Notes: generated from the letters alone by a model not told the origin. A stretch of 64,000 nt of DNA from Aquirufa antheringensis (GCF_004307425.1 NZ_SEWZ01000002.1:438935-502934), one strand, 5' to 3'; positions 48,914 through 58,375 are shown, counted from the stretch's first letter. Numbers and translations are program-made.

Positions 48914-50528
48914 TGTTGATCTCTATTTTTTTGCCAAAAGTTCCATTTTCATTTGTTGAAACCAGAACTGTCGCCTTTAATTGTACTAAATAGGCTTGAA
49001 TTCGTTTAGCCAATTCCGGCTCTAATCCACTCCACGGATTCTCTAAAAGTACTAACCTTTTGTCTCCACATAAGGCGCGCAACAACAAGATTTTCTTGAC
49101 AATACTTTGCGGCGTCTTTTTCCCTAGTGGTTCTATATCAGTGTCAAAACCTTTTGTGAAATGATTCAAGAAATCAGCGAAGCCTAATTCGTTTGCTGTG
49201 GCTAAAATCATAGAGGGGCTTATGTCCTTATTTCCTAGACTAATGTTTTCCCAAACAGTCCCCTTAAAAATCTCTTGGTTCTGAAGCAAAATACCGGTGT
49301 GCTTGCGTAAACTAGCTAAGCTGTAATTTTTGATGGGTACTTTATTAATTAATAAGGTACCCTTAAAGTCAATATAATTTCCGGTGAGCACCCGCATTAA
49401 AATCGATTTACCTGCACCGGCAGGTCCGGCAATTTGAATTTTTTCCCCTGGATTAATGTGTAAATTAATCGAATGTAGGACGGGTTTCCCTGGTTCGAAT
49501 TCAAAGCTGAAATTCTTCATTTCGATTTCTAAACCTTCTTGTGTATCGACGGTTAATTCTCCACTCGTTTCTAGTGGACTATCCGTGACACTGGCTAATT
49601 TCTCTAATCCAGTGAAGACATCATAAGCGCTATCTAAGCTGGTGATCAATTTTTCCACAGCTCCTATCACTAGCATGATCACGATTTCTGCAGCCACAAA
49701 TTCTCCTACATTTAACTGTTGGTTAATTAACAAATACGAACCTAGCGTTAACATCAAGGTAGTTAGGGCTATTTTGAAAAAGATGAGTGACTTGTATTGA
49801 AATAATAGCACGTGAAAATGGGTGGTTCTTGCCGCTAAATAGCCCATCACATTTTCATCTGTTCGGATCAAATTCAGGTCAGAACCTTGGCTAAATTTGA
49901 AGGTCTTAATGGTCCGTGCGATCTCTCCAAAAAACCCAGCCACCTCATATTTATAGGTCGACTCCTCGATACTTGTTTCAATTCCTTTCTTCGACGTGTA
50001 AAATAAAATCAAACCTAAAAGCAGCAATAAGATCAATCCTAAAATGATAAATAAGGGGTGGTATAAGGAAAGCAAAATAATGCCAAAAACAATTTGCACT
50101 GTCGCCACTGGAATATCTAGGAGTAATTTAGCGAAGCCTTTTTGGATATTCAATGTGTCAAAAAACCGATTCACTTTCTCTGGGATATGGTATTTATCCA
50201 TCTGCTTAAGATCCAAACTTGGAAGCTTTTGGGCAAAATCGTAGGCATAATGGGCGAAGATTTTCTGCTGAATAGACTCGATGATTTTCATCTGGTTGAT
50301 TTGGAATAAGCCCATTAGAAATACGCCTAATACCACGAGAAAAATGAGTACGTAAATCGACGTCACCATGGTGGCTCCCATCACTAATCCGATGATGGTC
50401 TGTACCCCTAGTGGTAAAGAAAGATTCACGATACCACCTAAAATAGAAAACAAATAGATCGATGTAATCTCCTTTTTGTGATCCTGTATCAAGGCCTGCA
50501 CTCGCTTCAATGGACTTATCTGTTGCAT
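48900..50528 (-). CDS. ABC exporter (type I secretion-like) with degenerate ATPase motifs
   Basis: A 542-residue half-transporter: six-helix transmembrane domain (residues about 20-300) fused to a nucleotide-binding domain. Walker A is intact (GPAGAGKS, 368-375) and the Q-loop Gln416 is present. The ABC signature LSGGQ is replaced by TPQSI (472-476), Walker B ends Leu-Glu-Asn instead of Asp-Glu (LVLLEN, 492-497), and the switch histidine is Asn526. It lacks a peptidase domain. With HlyD and TolC it would form a type I-like exporter. Either the ATPase works differently, or it is a family-level variant, since I believe related Bacteroidota exporters also deviate here. Confidence 0.88.
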   Translation of the reverse strand: MQQISPLKRVQALIQDHKKEITSIYLFSILGGIVNLSLPLGVQTIIGLVMGATMVTSIYVLIFLVVLGVFLMGLFQINQMKIIESIQQKIFAHYAYDFAQKLPSLDLKQMDKYHIPEKVNRFFDTLNIQKGFAKLLLDIPVATVQIVFGIILLSLYHPLFIILGLILLLLLGLILFYTSKKGIETSIEESTYKYEVAGFFGEIARTIKTFKFSQGSDLNLIRTDENVMGYLAARTTHFHVLLFQYKSLIFFKIALTTLMLTLGSYLLINQQLNVGEFVAAEIVIMLVIGAVEKLITSLDSAYDVFTGLEKLASVTDSPLETSGELTVDTQEGLEIEMKNFSFEFEPGKPVLHSINLHINPGEKIQIAGPAGAGKSILMRVLTGNYIDFKGTLLINKVPIKNYSLASLRKHTGILLQNQEIFKGTVWENISLGNKDISPSMILATANELGFADFLNHFTKGFDTDIEPLGKKTPQSIVKKILLLRALCGDKRLVLLENPWSGLEPELAKRIQAYLVQLKATVLVSTNENGTFGKKIEINNGKV

Positions 50529-50547
50529 AACAATTGGATTTCTATTG

Positions 50548-50555
50548 CAAAACTA
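50548..50555 (-). promoter_or_regulatory. -7 promoter element for the ABC-HlyD-TolC operon
   Basis: Minus strand reads TAGTTTTG (TAnnTTTG), 20 bp before the ATG at 50528. The inverted repeat at 50570-50590 would cover its -33 region. Confidence 0.45.
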
Positions 50556-50569
50556 TAAATACTTTTTTA

Positions 50570-50634
50570 AATAATAGTAATGCTATTATTAATAATTGTT
50601 AAAATATCTTTTGTGTTAGTGTTTCTATTATTAA
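50570..50634. promoter_or_regulatory. putative TetR operator between exporter operon and TetR gene
   Basis: A perfect inverted repeat, AATAATAG (50570-50577) and CTATTATT (50583-50590), with a 5-bp spacer. A second copy of CTATTATTAA occurs at 50625-50634, 42 bp (four turns) after 50583-50592, overlapping the -7 of the TetR gene. Both divergent promoters would be covered. Confidence 0.5.
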
Positions 50635-50639
50635 CTTTG
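50611..50639 (+). promoter_or_regulatory. promoter of the TetR gene
   Basis: TTG (50611-50613) and TAACTTTG (50632-50639) are separated by 18 bp, near the Bacteroidota consensus, 21 bp upstream of the ATG at 50661. Confidence 0.5.
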
Positions 50640-50660
50640 TGCTATTCAAAAGGTTTAACA

Positions 50661-51332
50661 ATGGATTATTCATTAAGTTTTAAGGTAAACGAAAAGATCT
50701 ATTTACGGGATCCAGAAAGCACTGAATTAGGCAAGCAGATTGTTAAAAATGCTATTGACCTCATTCATACCTTAGGTTTTGAACATTTCACCTTTAAGAA
50801 ATTAGCGAAGGAGATGAATACAACCGAAGCGTCCATCTACCGTTATTTCGAGAATAAACACCGGATGTTGTTATACATTTTGAATTGGTATTGGTCTTTT
50901 ATGGAATACTTGGTGGTGTTTCAATTACAACCTTTGGCAAATTCGAAAGAAAAATTAGAACGCCTAGTCGAGTTATTAACGCATCCCTTACCGGAGAGTG
51001 AAGGCCAGTCAGATTATAATAAGAATTATTTACACCAAATCGTCATCACCGAAAGCAGCAAAGTTTACCTTGTTAAAGAGGTGAAGGAGATCAATGAAGA
51101 CGCCGTTTTTAAGCCCTACAAGGACCTTTGTGGCCGTATTTCCGCTTTGATTCAATCGCATAATCCTACGTACGCATTTCCGCATTCCCTCAGTAGCACC
51201 TTGATTGAAACAGCGCATTCACAGCTCTTTTTCAGTCAGCACCTGCCTAAATTGACAGACGCCGGGAAGAAGCACAAGACGGAATTTGTCGCGCGCTATT
51301 TAACAGATTTGTTATTCAAATCATTGAACTAA
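50661..51332 (+). CDS. TetR/AcrR family transcriptional regulator
   Basis: A 223-residue regulator starting at 50661 (MDYSLSFKVNEKIYLRDPES); the longer frame from 50580 covers the promoter. The N-terminal TetR HTH is clear: 'LGFEHFTFKKLAKEMNTTEA' then 'SIYRYFENKHRMLLYIL'. The C-terminal all-helical ligand-binding domain is not specific. It is divergent from the ABC-HlyD-TolC exporter operon and probably represses it until a transported compound binds (inference). Confidence 0.9.
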   Translation: MDYSLSFKVNEKIYLRDPESTELGKQIVKNAIDLIHTLGFEHFTFKKLAKEMNTTEASIYRYFENKHRMLLYILNWYWSFMEYLVVFQLQPLANSKEKLERLVELLTHPLPESEGQSDYNKNYLHQIVITESSKVYLVKEVKEINEDAVFKPYKDLCGRISALIQSHNPTYAFPHSLSSTLIETAHSQLFFSQHLPKLTDAGKKHKTEFVARYLTDLLFKSLN

Positions 51333-51340
51333 CTACGAAT

Positions 51341-51367
51341 CGACTATTGACTAGCGACTATTGACTA
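51341..51367. repeat. two-copy 13-bp tandem repeat at a convergent gene end
   Basis: CGACTATTGACTA occurs at 51341-51353 and 51355-51367 (14-bp period), between the convergent TetR and GH3 genes. The second copy provides the GH3 stop codon. Function unknown. Confidence 0.5.
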
Positions 51368-53599
51368 CTTGAAAGTCTTCGCTCTCCCATCCTGAATCAC
51401 CCCTTTCCAGTTCATCCCAAAACCGAAGTCATAGCGATGTCCTTCCGAGTCCAAGTGGCATTCCATATCAAATGGCACGTCTTCTTTTTGCTTTTCCACG
51501 ATGCTCATATTCGCTGGCATTTGCATCGGCAATAAGGCTTGTGGCTCCGCTTTTCCTGCTATAATTTCTAAGATCGCTTGGTCTTGCACGCCAAAACTCG
51601 CTAGGATCGCATCTGCTTTTCCTTCAAATTCTGCGAACACCATCGGGTTCGATACGTTGACGGAAACGATGACTGGTTTGCCATTCATTTTCGCTTTAGT
51701 CTCTTCGATTAATTGGATGTCCGTCACGTTGCGCGACTTCACCGTTTTGCCTTTATAGCTTCTGTTCGTGAAGTTTTCCAAAGGATCTCCACCCGCAATA
51801 CTTACCTCACGTGCATCGTTTGCTGTGTAATCGTTGTATTGAAGTGAGATTGGCAAGTAACCGTTACCCCCTTTGGCCACATCTTCTTTATCGTAACCGA
51901 TACCACTTTTCGGATTTTCGATACACACTAAAGCGATGTCCGCTTTCGACGCGTCGTCTGTCACGTTAAAGTATTTCTGTACCAATTCGATGTTGATAGG
52001 GAAGTCATTCGAAGCTGGAATCGGGAAGCCCAAAAAGTGACGGGACGCTGCCACGAAACGTTTTGGAATGTAGAGCGTTTTCTTCTCTTTAATAGGCAAC
52101 AAATTCGCCTTGTTTTTCAAGAGCACAATCGATTGCAATTGCGCTTGGAAACCCGCTTGCATAAACTCCGGTTTACCCACCGTCGCTTTTGTTTCTGCTG
52201 GATTCACGTACGGATTTTCGAATAAACCCACTTGGAAAATATTGCGTAATAAACGCACCGCAGATTGTTCCATACGCGAACGCATCTTCGCCTCGCCATG
52301 CTCTTTCACGCCCATCGCATACGCATCGATGATCGGTTTCATATCGTTATTTCCCCCAAACTGATCGGCTCCCGCCATCAATACTTTATAATGACGTTCC
52401 GCCATATTCAAGTTCTCTACGCCCCATACTTTGCCGTCGATGAATACGTCCATCGCCTGGTGATCGCCAGTCACTAACCAGTCTGTACAAACGACGCCAT
52501 CGTAGCCGTATTTGGTACGCAACAGGTCCGTCACTAAGTATTTGTTGTAATTGTTTGCGACGTTTTCGTTTGTCTGGTTCCACGAGATCGTATAGTAGGG
52601 CATTACGGCCGCTGCCTTCTTCGTGTTACCTGATAGTTTAAACGCGCCTTCCGTAAACGGAATCAAGTGTTCGTTAAAGTTATTTCCTGGGTAAACCGCA
52701 AATTTCCCGTTCGCATAGTGCGCGTCGCGACCCGCTTCGCCTGCGCCACCACCTGGCCAGTGTTTGACCATCGCGTTCACGCTTAATCCACCCCAGTTGT
52801 CTCCTTGGAATCCGTTGCAATACGCTTCCCCCATTGCCGCAGAAAGCTTTGGACTTTCCCCAAAAGTTCCGTCAAAACGACCCCATCTCGGTTCAGTCGC
52901 GATGTCTACTTGGGGCGATAAAGCAGTTGCAATTCCTAAAGCGCGGTATTCTGCCGCCGCAATGCGTCCGAATTGCTGAATTAGCGCAGGCTTGAACGTC
53001 GCCGCCATTCCTAAAGACGAGGGCCACATCGAAATCAAGCCACCGGCTGCTGCATTAAATTCCGCACGAGCGGAGGTTCCGTGACGCGGATCCGTGCTGT
53101 TATTAGCCGGAATACCTTTGCCTACTGATTCACAAAAGGCTTGCATTTTATTGTTCCATTTCGCCGCATCCTCTGGGCTCGAAACCGTCGTCAATAAGAC
53201 GTGACGTAAATTGTCTGCTTGTAAAAATTTCTTCTGTTGATCTGTTAAATCCGAGGCATCCATGGTTTTTGGATCAAATGGCTTGCCGCCATACGTCCCT
53301 GCGAAATAACCATCGGGTCTTGCTGGAACCGCTTGGTGTCCGGAGTATAACATCAAACCAGCGATTTCTTCTACGCTTAACTGCTTCGCTAGATCTTTGG
53401 CCCGCTCGTCTACCGGTTTTCTCCAATCCTCGTACACATCCAATTTTCCGTTTTTATTCAGGTCTTTGAATGATAGGCCATCCTTTTGAATGATTTTGGC
53501 CTGATCATAGCCTAGAGTAGGGCCATTTTTCTGCTGAATAAAATGCTGTTGACTGAAAGCTACAGTCGAAATCGCGAGTAATCCGAGGATCTTTTTCAT
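51365..53599 (-). CDS. glycoside hydrolase family 3 protein, secreted, larger paralogue
   Basis: A 744-residue exported GH3 enzyme related to the one at 24345-26348. Signal peptide MKKILGLLAISTVAFS, then the EF-hand-like loop 'FKDLNKNGKLDVYEDWRKP'. Catalytic-domain motifs are 'EPRWGRFDGTFGESPKLSAA', 'VKHWPGGGAGEAGRDAHYAN' and the nucleophile Asp in 'GVVCTDWLVTGDHQ'. The C-terminal sandwich domain has 'IVLLKNKANLLPIKEKKTLY'. Probable exo-beta-glycosidase; the polymer is not predictable. It has its own -7 element, and a sialate O-acetylesterase lies upstream on the same strand. Confidence 0.92.
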   Translation of the reverse strand: MKKILGLLAISTVAFSQQHFIQQKNGPTLGYDQAKIIQKDGLSFKDLNKNGKLDVYEDWRKPVDERAKDLAKQLSVEEIAGLMLYSGHQAVPARPDGYFAGTYGGKPFDPKTMDASDLTDQQKKFLQADNLRHVLLTTVSSPEDAAKWNNKMQAFCESVGKGIPANNSTDPRHGTSARAEFNAAAGGLISMWPSSLGMAATFKPALIQQFGRIAAAEYRALGIATALSPQVDIATEPRWGRFDGTFGESPKLSAAMGEAYCNGFQGDNWGGLSVNAMVKHWPGGGAGEAGRDAHYANGKFAVYPGNNFNEHLIPFTEGAFKLSGNTKKAAAVMPYYTISWNQTNENVANNYNKYLVTDLLRTKYGYDGVVCTDWLVTGDHQAMDVFIDGKVWGVENLNMAERHYKVLMAGADQFGGNNDMKPIIDAYAMGVKEHGEAKMRSRMEQSAVRLLRNIFQVGLFENPYVNPAETKATVGKPEFMQAGFQAQLQSIVLLKNKANLLPIKEKKTLYIPKRFVAASRHFLGFPIPASNDFPINIELVQKYFNVTDDASKADIALVCIENPKSGIGYDKEDVAKGGNGYLPISLQYNDYTANDAREVSIAGGDPLENFTNRSYKGKTVKSRNVTDIQLIEETKAKMNGKPVIVSVNVSNPMVFAEFEGKADAILASFGVQDQAILEIIAGKAEPQALLPMQMPANMSIVEKQKEDVPFDMECHLDSEGHRYDFGFGMNWKGVIQDGRAKTFK

Positions 53600-53630
53600 T
53601 GAGTGTTAGGGTAATTTTGCCAAAGATAGT

Positions 53631-53638
53631 TATTGTAG
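53631..53638 (-). promoter_or_regulatory. -7 promoter element for the second GH3 gene
   Basis: Minus strand reads TATCTTTG, a TAnnTTTG match 32 bp before the ATG at 53599. Confidence 0.45.
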
Positions 53639-53651
53639 CAGAATGATACAA

Positions 53652-55508
53652 TTAATTATCCGTCCTAAATGGCGAAGCCGGCAAGCCCTCTACATTGATT
53701 AAATTAGCTCCCTCCGGATTATCTGCCCAGGCATAGCGAACGTACATTGGCTCTGTTATTTCATCGCTCCAAACCACGACCGTATTCCGTTCGATAATCG
53801 CCTTTGCCCATACGAATTTCTTGTCTTTCCCGGCGATCGCAAATTGCATCAATTCGTCTTCATCCGTTTTATTTATCGAGAGTCCGCTGCCCGTTTCGCG
53901 GAAGCGAATGCGGATGCGGTTTCCCTCGATTTGGTTGGACTCATAAATAGGTCCAGACGAAACGATGTCCTCTCCGTAGGCTAATTTGCGGGCGGCTAAA
54001 GCGAGTCGTTCGCCGATCGGTTTTTTCGTCAATGGATGAATGTCATTCCACTCGCCTAAATCTAGCGTTACCGCCATGCCACTTCGCGGAATGGATAAAC
54101 TCTTGAGTTGTCCATCGCGCAGAACGGCCATATTACTTTCTGCCGGCAGCATAGTCCGGTCTTGGAAACCGGGTAATTGCACGTATAAAAAGGGAATATT
54201 GGGTTGCTTGAATTGTGTTCTCCAGTCTTTGGCTAAAGCGGGCAACAGCTGTTCATAAATCTCTGGTTTCCACACATTGGTTTCGCCTTGGTACCACACA
54301 AATCCCTTTAAGGAATACGAGGTAAAAGGGGCAATCATGGCATTGTACAAGGCGGTAGGGGTGAAATTAGATGGAGCTGGTTTTTCCACTACTGGAGGGA
54401 AAACTTCGCCTACCTTGTAATTCCAATCCCCTTGCAAATCGACTGTTTGATCGCCCACAATCAGTTCGTATGGCTTATCTGGCACAAAACCACCTTTCCC
54501 GGCCGTGTTGGTGACGCGAATGACAATCAGGTTTTTGCCTGCTTTTAACAGGCCATTTTTGACGTTATATCTGCGTGGCGGATATTGGTAGGTGATATTT
54601 CCCACTTGTTCCCCGTTCACAAATACCTGGTCAGCATCGACGATGCGGCCCATAAAAAGTTTGGCAGGCAAACCCGCTAATGACAAAGGAATCTCGATTT
54701 CTCTTCTGAACCAAACCACGCCGTTCAGATCTCTTAAACCCTGATCTTCCCAAAAACCAGGGATCGAAAAGCGTTTCCAACCTTTGGGAACATACGCAGG
54801 ATTCGCCCATTTTTCGGTAAGGCCGCGGTCTGTGGACTTTTTTGCAATGACTGACGGGGGCGAAAGGCGTGATGTGTCTTTCACATAGGCCGGAAACTCT
54901 TTTAACCCCGCCTCGCTAATCCAGGATTCGATGGGAGTTCCACCCACACTGGAATTAATGATCCCGATGGGTACCTGGTATTTTGCATACAAATCACGTG
55001 CAAAGAAATACGAAACCGCACCCATTTGTAGCACGTTTTCAGGCGTAACCGGAAGCCAGGAACTCGCTGGCAAATCGCTGCGAACTTCTACCTTGGAGAT
55101 GGCGGTGGGAATGAAGAAATTTCGAATTTGGGGGTTATTCGCGGAGGCAATATCAGCTGGGTATTTCTCCTTCACGCGCTCCATGTTGATGACCATATTG
55201 GATTGTCCAGCGCATAGCCACACATCCCCGAAAAGGACATCTTTCACGGACTTTTCGTTGATCGTAATCTCATACGGACCCCCAGCAGGCGTTGCTGGTA
55301 AGGTGCAAGCCCAGTTTCCTTTGGAATCTCCAATAGCCCGGATCTTTTTTCCTTTAAAGGTTACATTTACTTTCTCGCCCGGATTCGCCCAGCCCCAAAT
55401 TTTCACCGGCATATCGCGTTGCAGCACCATTCCGTTGCTGACTAAAGACGGGAGTTTAACCTCTGAAAACGCCGCAAAGCTGAGGAGGAGGAGGAAGATT
55501 TTTTTCAT
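53652..55508 (-). CDS. sialate O-acetylesterase-like SGNH hydrolase
   Basis: A 618-residue exported esterase (signal MKKIFLLLLSFAAFS). The SGNH block I is 'CAGQSNMVINM' with the nucleophile Ser. 'GFVWYQGETNV' is the conserved block III of sialate 9-O-acetylesterases and 'LGEWNDIHPLTKKPIGERL' supplies the Asp/His pair. A central beta-sandwich insertion ('VWFRREIEIPLSLAGLPAKL') is usual for the long form. It probably removes acetyl groups from plant or animal glycans; relatives also act on acetylated xylan. It lies among glycosidases, consistent with polysaccharide breakdown. Confidence 0.92.
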   Translation of the reverse strand: MKKIFLLLLSFAAFSEVKLPSLVSNGMVLQRDMPVKIWGWANPGEKVNVTFKGKKIRAIGDSKGNWACTLPATPAGGPYEITINEKSVKDVLFGDVWLCAGQSNMVINMERVKEKYPADIASANNPQIRNFFIPTAISKVEVRSDLPASSWLPVTPENVLQMGAVSYFFARDLYAKYQVPIGIINSSVGGTPIESWISEAGLKEFPAYVKDTSRLSPPSVIAKKSTDRGLTEKWANPAYVPKGWKRFSIPGFWEDQGLRDLNGVVWFRREIEIPLSLAGLPAKLFMGRIVDADQVFVNGEQVGNITYQYPPRRYNVKNGLLKAGKNLIVIRVTNTAGKGGFVPDKPYELIVGDQTVDLQGDWNYKVGEVFPPVVEKPAPSNFTPTALYNAMIAPFTSYSLKGFVWYQGETNVWKPEIYEQLLPALAKDWRTQFKQPNIPFLYVQLPGFQDRTMLPAESNMAVLRDGQLKSLSIPRSGMAVTLDLGEWNDIHPLTKKPIGERLALAARKLAYGEDIVSSGPIYESNQIEGNRIRIRFRETGSGLSINKTDEDELMQFAIAGKDKKFVWAKAIIERNTVVVWSDEITEPMYVRYAWADNPEGANLINVEGLPASPFRTDN

Positions 55509-55632
55509 AGAAGTTTAGATCGTAGCACTAAGATAAGGAATTCTGCAATTTAGGATGGCCTGCCCTGATAATTCCGCTTAACCTATTGTAATTCAGCGAA
55601 ATTCTGTATTCCTTGTGTACAAATCTAAACCT

Positions 55633-58362
55633 ATGAAAAAATTAGCCCTTTTATCTTTGGCGGGTATGCTGACGCTTGCTGTTTTGGCCTCCTTTCACTC
55701 CACCTCTTCTCGTACCAGTTCAGTAGATACGTTGAAAATTCCGGATGGGGTAGATCCGAATGATGAGAACTGGAAAGGGATTGATTTAGCGCCCAAAGCT
55801 CCGGTGCAACCTTTGACCATCGACGAACAACTGAAAAAATTCCTACTTCCGGAAGGCTATCAAATGCAGCCAGTTTTAACGGAGCCACAGATTCAGCAGC
55901 CTGCGGAAATTGTGTTTGATGGGAATGGGCGGATGTACGTTTTGGAGTTAAGATCGTATATGTTAGATGCAGATTCCAAAAACGAATTAGAACCCACCAG
56001 CCGTATTTCTCGCTGGGAAGACAAAAATAATGACGGGATTTACGAGACAGGAACGGCCTTTGTGGACGGATTAATCTTCCCTCGTTTCGTCTTGCCTTAT
56101 GGTAAAAACAGCATCTTAACGATGGAGTCCGATCAGGATAATATATATAAATACACGGACACAAACGGCGACGGAAAGGCCGATAAAAAAGAGTTTTTCA
56201 CGAACAAATACGGCCGTTCTGGTAACGTCGAACACCAGCAAGCCTTCTTATTTTACGGGATGGACAATTGGCTTTATTCCACTTATAATGCTTTCCGTAT
56301 CCGAGAAACGCCTAGTGGCATCATCCGTGAAAAAACGGGGGCAAACCGTGCCCAATGGGGAATTACCCAAGACGATGACGGGAAATTATACTTCCAAGGT
56401 GGTGCTTCTGGTGTGCCATCTCACTTCCAATTCCCCATTCAATATGGGAACTTCGAAGTGCCAAATGAATTAGCGCCTGGCTTCGTGGTACCTTACGGCG
56501 CGGCGGTAAAAGTATCAGACATGCAAGGCGGAATGGATGAAATTCGCCAACCGGATGGTTCGTTAAATCGTGTAACGGGATCCGCTGGAAACGATATTTT
56601 CCGCGGCGATCGTCTTCCTTCTTCTTTACGCGGTCAGCTCTTTTATGGTGAGCCGGTAGCTCGTATTGTCCGCCAAATTAACCCCGTGAAAACGGAGGGT
56701 TTGACGACATTGCACAATGTGTTTCAGGATCAAAAATCCGAATTCATTCGTTCCACCGATCCCTTGTTCCGTCCTATCGATATGGCTACCGCTCCGGATG
56801 GAACGATGTACATCGTAGATATGTACCACGGGATTATTCAGGAGGGGCAATGGACGCCTAAGGGATCTTATTTACGCATGAAAATCGAGCAATACAAATT
56901 AGATAAAGTGGTGGGCTTGGGACGTATTTGGCGCGTGAGTCATGAGGGCTTCAAGCGCGACACGAAACAACCTCGGATGTACGATGATAAATCGGCTACT
57001 TTGGTGACCTATTTAAATCACCCGAATGGCTGGTGGCAAGATATGGCGCAACAAGTGTTAGTGCAACGCCATGATAAATCGGTGGTGCCCGCCTTGACGG
57101 CGATGGCATTAAAGGGGACGAATGTAAATGGTCGTATTCACGCGATTTGGACTTTAGAAGGCTTAGGCGCTTTGAAAGTTTCCACGGTCACTCATTTAGC
57201 GAGTGATGCAAATCCGCGTATTCGAATTCAAGCATTAAAGGCTTCAGAAACCTTGTATAAAGCTGGCGAAAAAGGGCTAGCGGATTTATACAATAAAGCC
57301 TTGAAAGACACGGATAATGAGGTGGTGATGCAGGCGATATTTACGCAGAAATTTCTGATGGTTCCTAATCATGAATCTTCCATCAAATCGACCTTAGTTT
57401 CGAATAAATCAGCTGGTGTAAAATTGATAGGCGAGCAAATTATCTCACCTCCTAAATCGCGCAATTTTAATGTGGCGGAACTGAGCAAAGAGCAAAAAGG
57501 AATTCTAGAGCGTGGCGAATTGGTTTTTGCGGAACTTTGTTCGCAATGCCATGGCAATGATGGGATGGGTAAGTCGATGGGGAATGGGAAATTGTTAGCG
57601 CCAGCTTTAGCAGGATCTTTCCGCATTCAACAGCATCCAGAATATGCCGTTCGCGTGCTTTTGCATGGCTTAGAGGGTTCTATCGAAGGAAAAACCTATG
57701 CGGGAGGTTTGATGCAACCCATGAAAGAGCAGTCTGATCAGTGGATTTCAGACGTGGTTTCGTATATCCGAAATGGCTTGTCGAACGACGCGTCGTTTGT
57801 TAGTCCTGCGCAGGTGGCGGCTATTCGGGCGAACACAAACAAGCAGGCGGGGATGTATAAATTCGAGTCACTACTGAAGCAAGTACCGGTGGAATTTGTT
57901 CCGGACCAAAGCTGGAAATTCTATGCCTCCCACACCGCATCGACTCGCGTAGGTGGAAATGCCTCGCCTAAAAGCGCCTTCAATTACGAGGGCTGGTCGA
58001 CAGGTAAAACGCAGGAAAAAGACATGGTTTTCCAAGTGGAGTTTCCAGCGGAATATACCTTCTCAGAATTCCATTTCACTTCTAATTCTGGATTTAAAAA
58101 AGGTCAAAGACCGAAAGCAGGGGAAACCCCTGAATTCACGCATACCTATCCGCGGAATATAACCGTGGAGGCCTCGACGAATGGCTCAGATTGGAAGGTA
58201 GTGCAAGCGAACGTGAAAGGAACGCAAGGCGACAACATCATCACGTTGCCAGCTACGCGTGCGAAGTTTATGCGCTTGAAATTAGCGGAGGGAGTCACGG
58301 CAGCAGTGGATGACGTCACTCCTTGGTCGATGCGTTCGATGAAGATTTTTGGGTTGCGTTAG
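55633..58362 (+). CDS. membrane-bound dehydrogenase-type protein: propeller, heme c domain and discoidin domain
   Basis: A 909-residue exported protein starting at 55633 (MKKLALLSLAGMLTLAVLA). A PVC-type six-blade propeller ('QQPAEIVFDGNGRMYVLELR') with EF-hand-like loops ('TDTNGDGKADKKEF') covers the first half, followed by a HEAT-like region. A cytochrome c domain has CSQCH as its heme-binding motif ('FAELCSQCHGNDGMGKSMGN') and a later Met-containing segment ('GGLMQPMKEQSDQWISDVVS'). The C-terminal F5/8-type discoidin-like domain ('WKFYASHTASTRVGGNASPK') suggests carbohydrate binding. Probable sugar dehydrogenase or electron carrier; substrate unknown. Confidence 0.88.
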   Translation: MKKLALLSLAGMLTLAVLASFHSTSSRTSSVDTLKIPDGVDPNDENWKGIDLAPKAPVQPLTIDEQLKKFLLPEGYQMQPVLTEPQIQQPAEIVFDGNGRMYVLELRSYMLDADSKNELEPTSRISRWEDKNNDGIYETGTAFVDGLIFPRFVLPYGKNSILTMESDQDNIYKYTDTNGDGKADKKEFFTNKYGRSGNVEHQQAFLFYGMDNWLYSTYNAFRIRETPSGIIREKTGANRAQWGITQDDDGKLYFQGGASGVPSHFQFPIQYGNFEVPNELAPGFVVPYGAAVKVSDMQGGMDEIRQPDGSLNRVTGSAGNDIFRGDRLPSSLRGQLFYGEPVARIVRQINPVKTEGLTTLHNVFQDQKSEFIRSTDPLFRPIDMATAPDGTMYIVDMYHGIIQEGQWTPKGSYLRMKIEQYKLDKVVGLGRIWRVSHEGFKRDTKQPRMYDDKSATLVTYLNHPNGWWQDMAQQVLVQRHDKSVVPALTAMALKGTNVNGRIHAIWTLEGLGALKVSTVTHLASDANPRIRIQALKASETLYKAGEKGLADLYNKALKDTDNEVVMQAIFTQKFLMVPNHESSIKSTLVSNKSAGVKLIGEQIISPPKSRNFNVAELSKEQKGILERGELVFAELCSQCHGNDGMGKSMGNGKLLAPALAGSFRIQQHPEYAVRVLLHGLEGSIEGKTYAGGLMQPMKEQSDQWISDVVSYIRNGLSNDASFVSPAQVAAIRANTNKQAGMYKFESLLKQVPVEFVPDQSWKFYASHTASTRVGGNASPKSAFNYEGWSTGKTQEKDMVFQVEFPAEYTFSEFHFTSNSGFKKGQRPKAGETPEFTHTYPRNITVEASTNGSDWKVVQANVKGTQGDNIITLPATRAKFMRLKLAEGVTAAVDDVTPWSMRSMKIFGLR

Positions 58363-58375
58363 CGAAAAAGAAAGG

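Noticed and set aside
54931-55518. 195-codon open frame on the plus strand
   Set aside because: It lies wholly antisense to the well-supported sialate O-acetylesterase gene and has no recognisable motif; a shadow frame.
55631-56164. 177-codon minus-strand frame at the start of the heme/discoidin gene
   Set aside because: Antisense to the signal peptide and propeller region of a clear gene; residue usage looks random.
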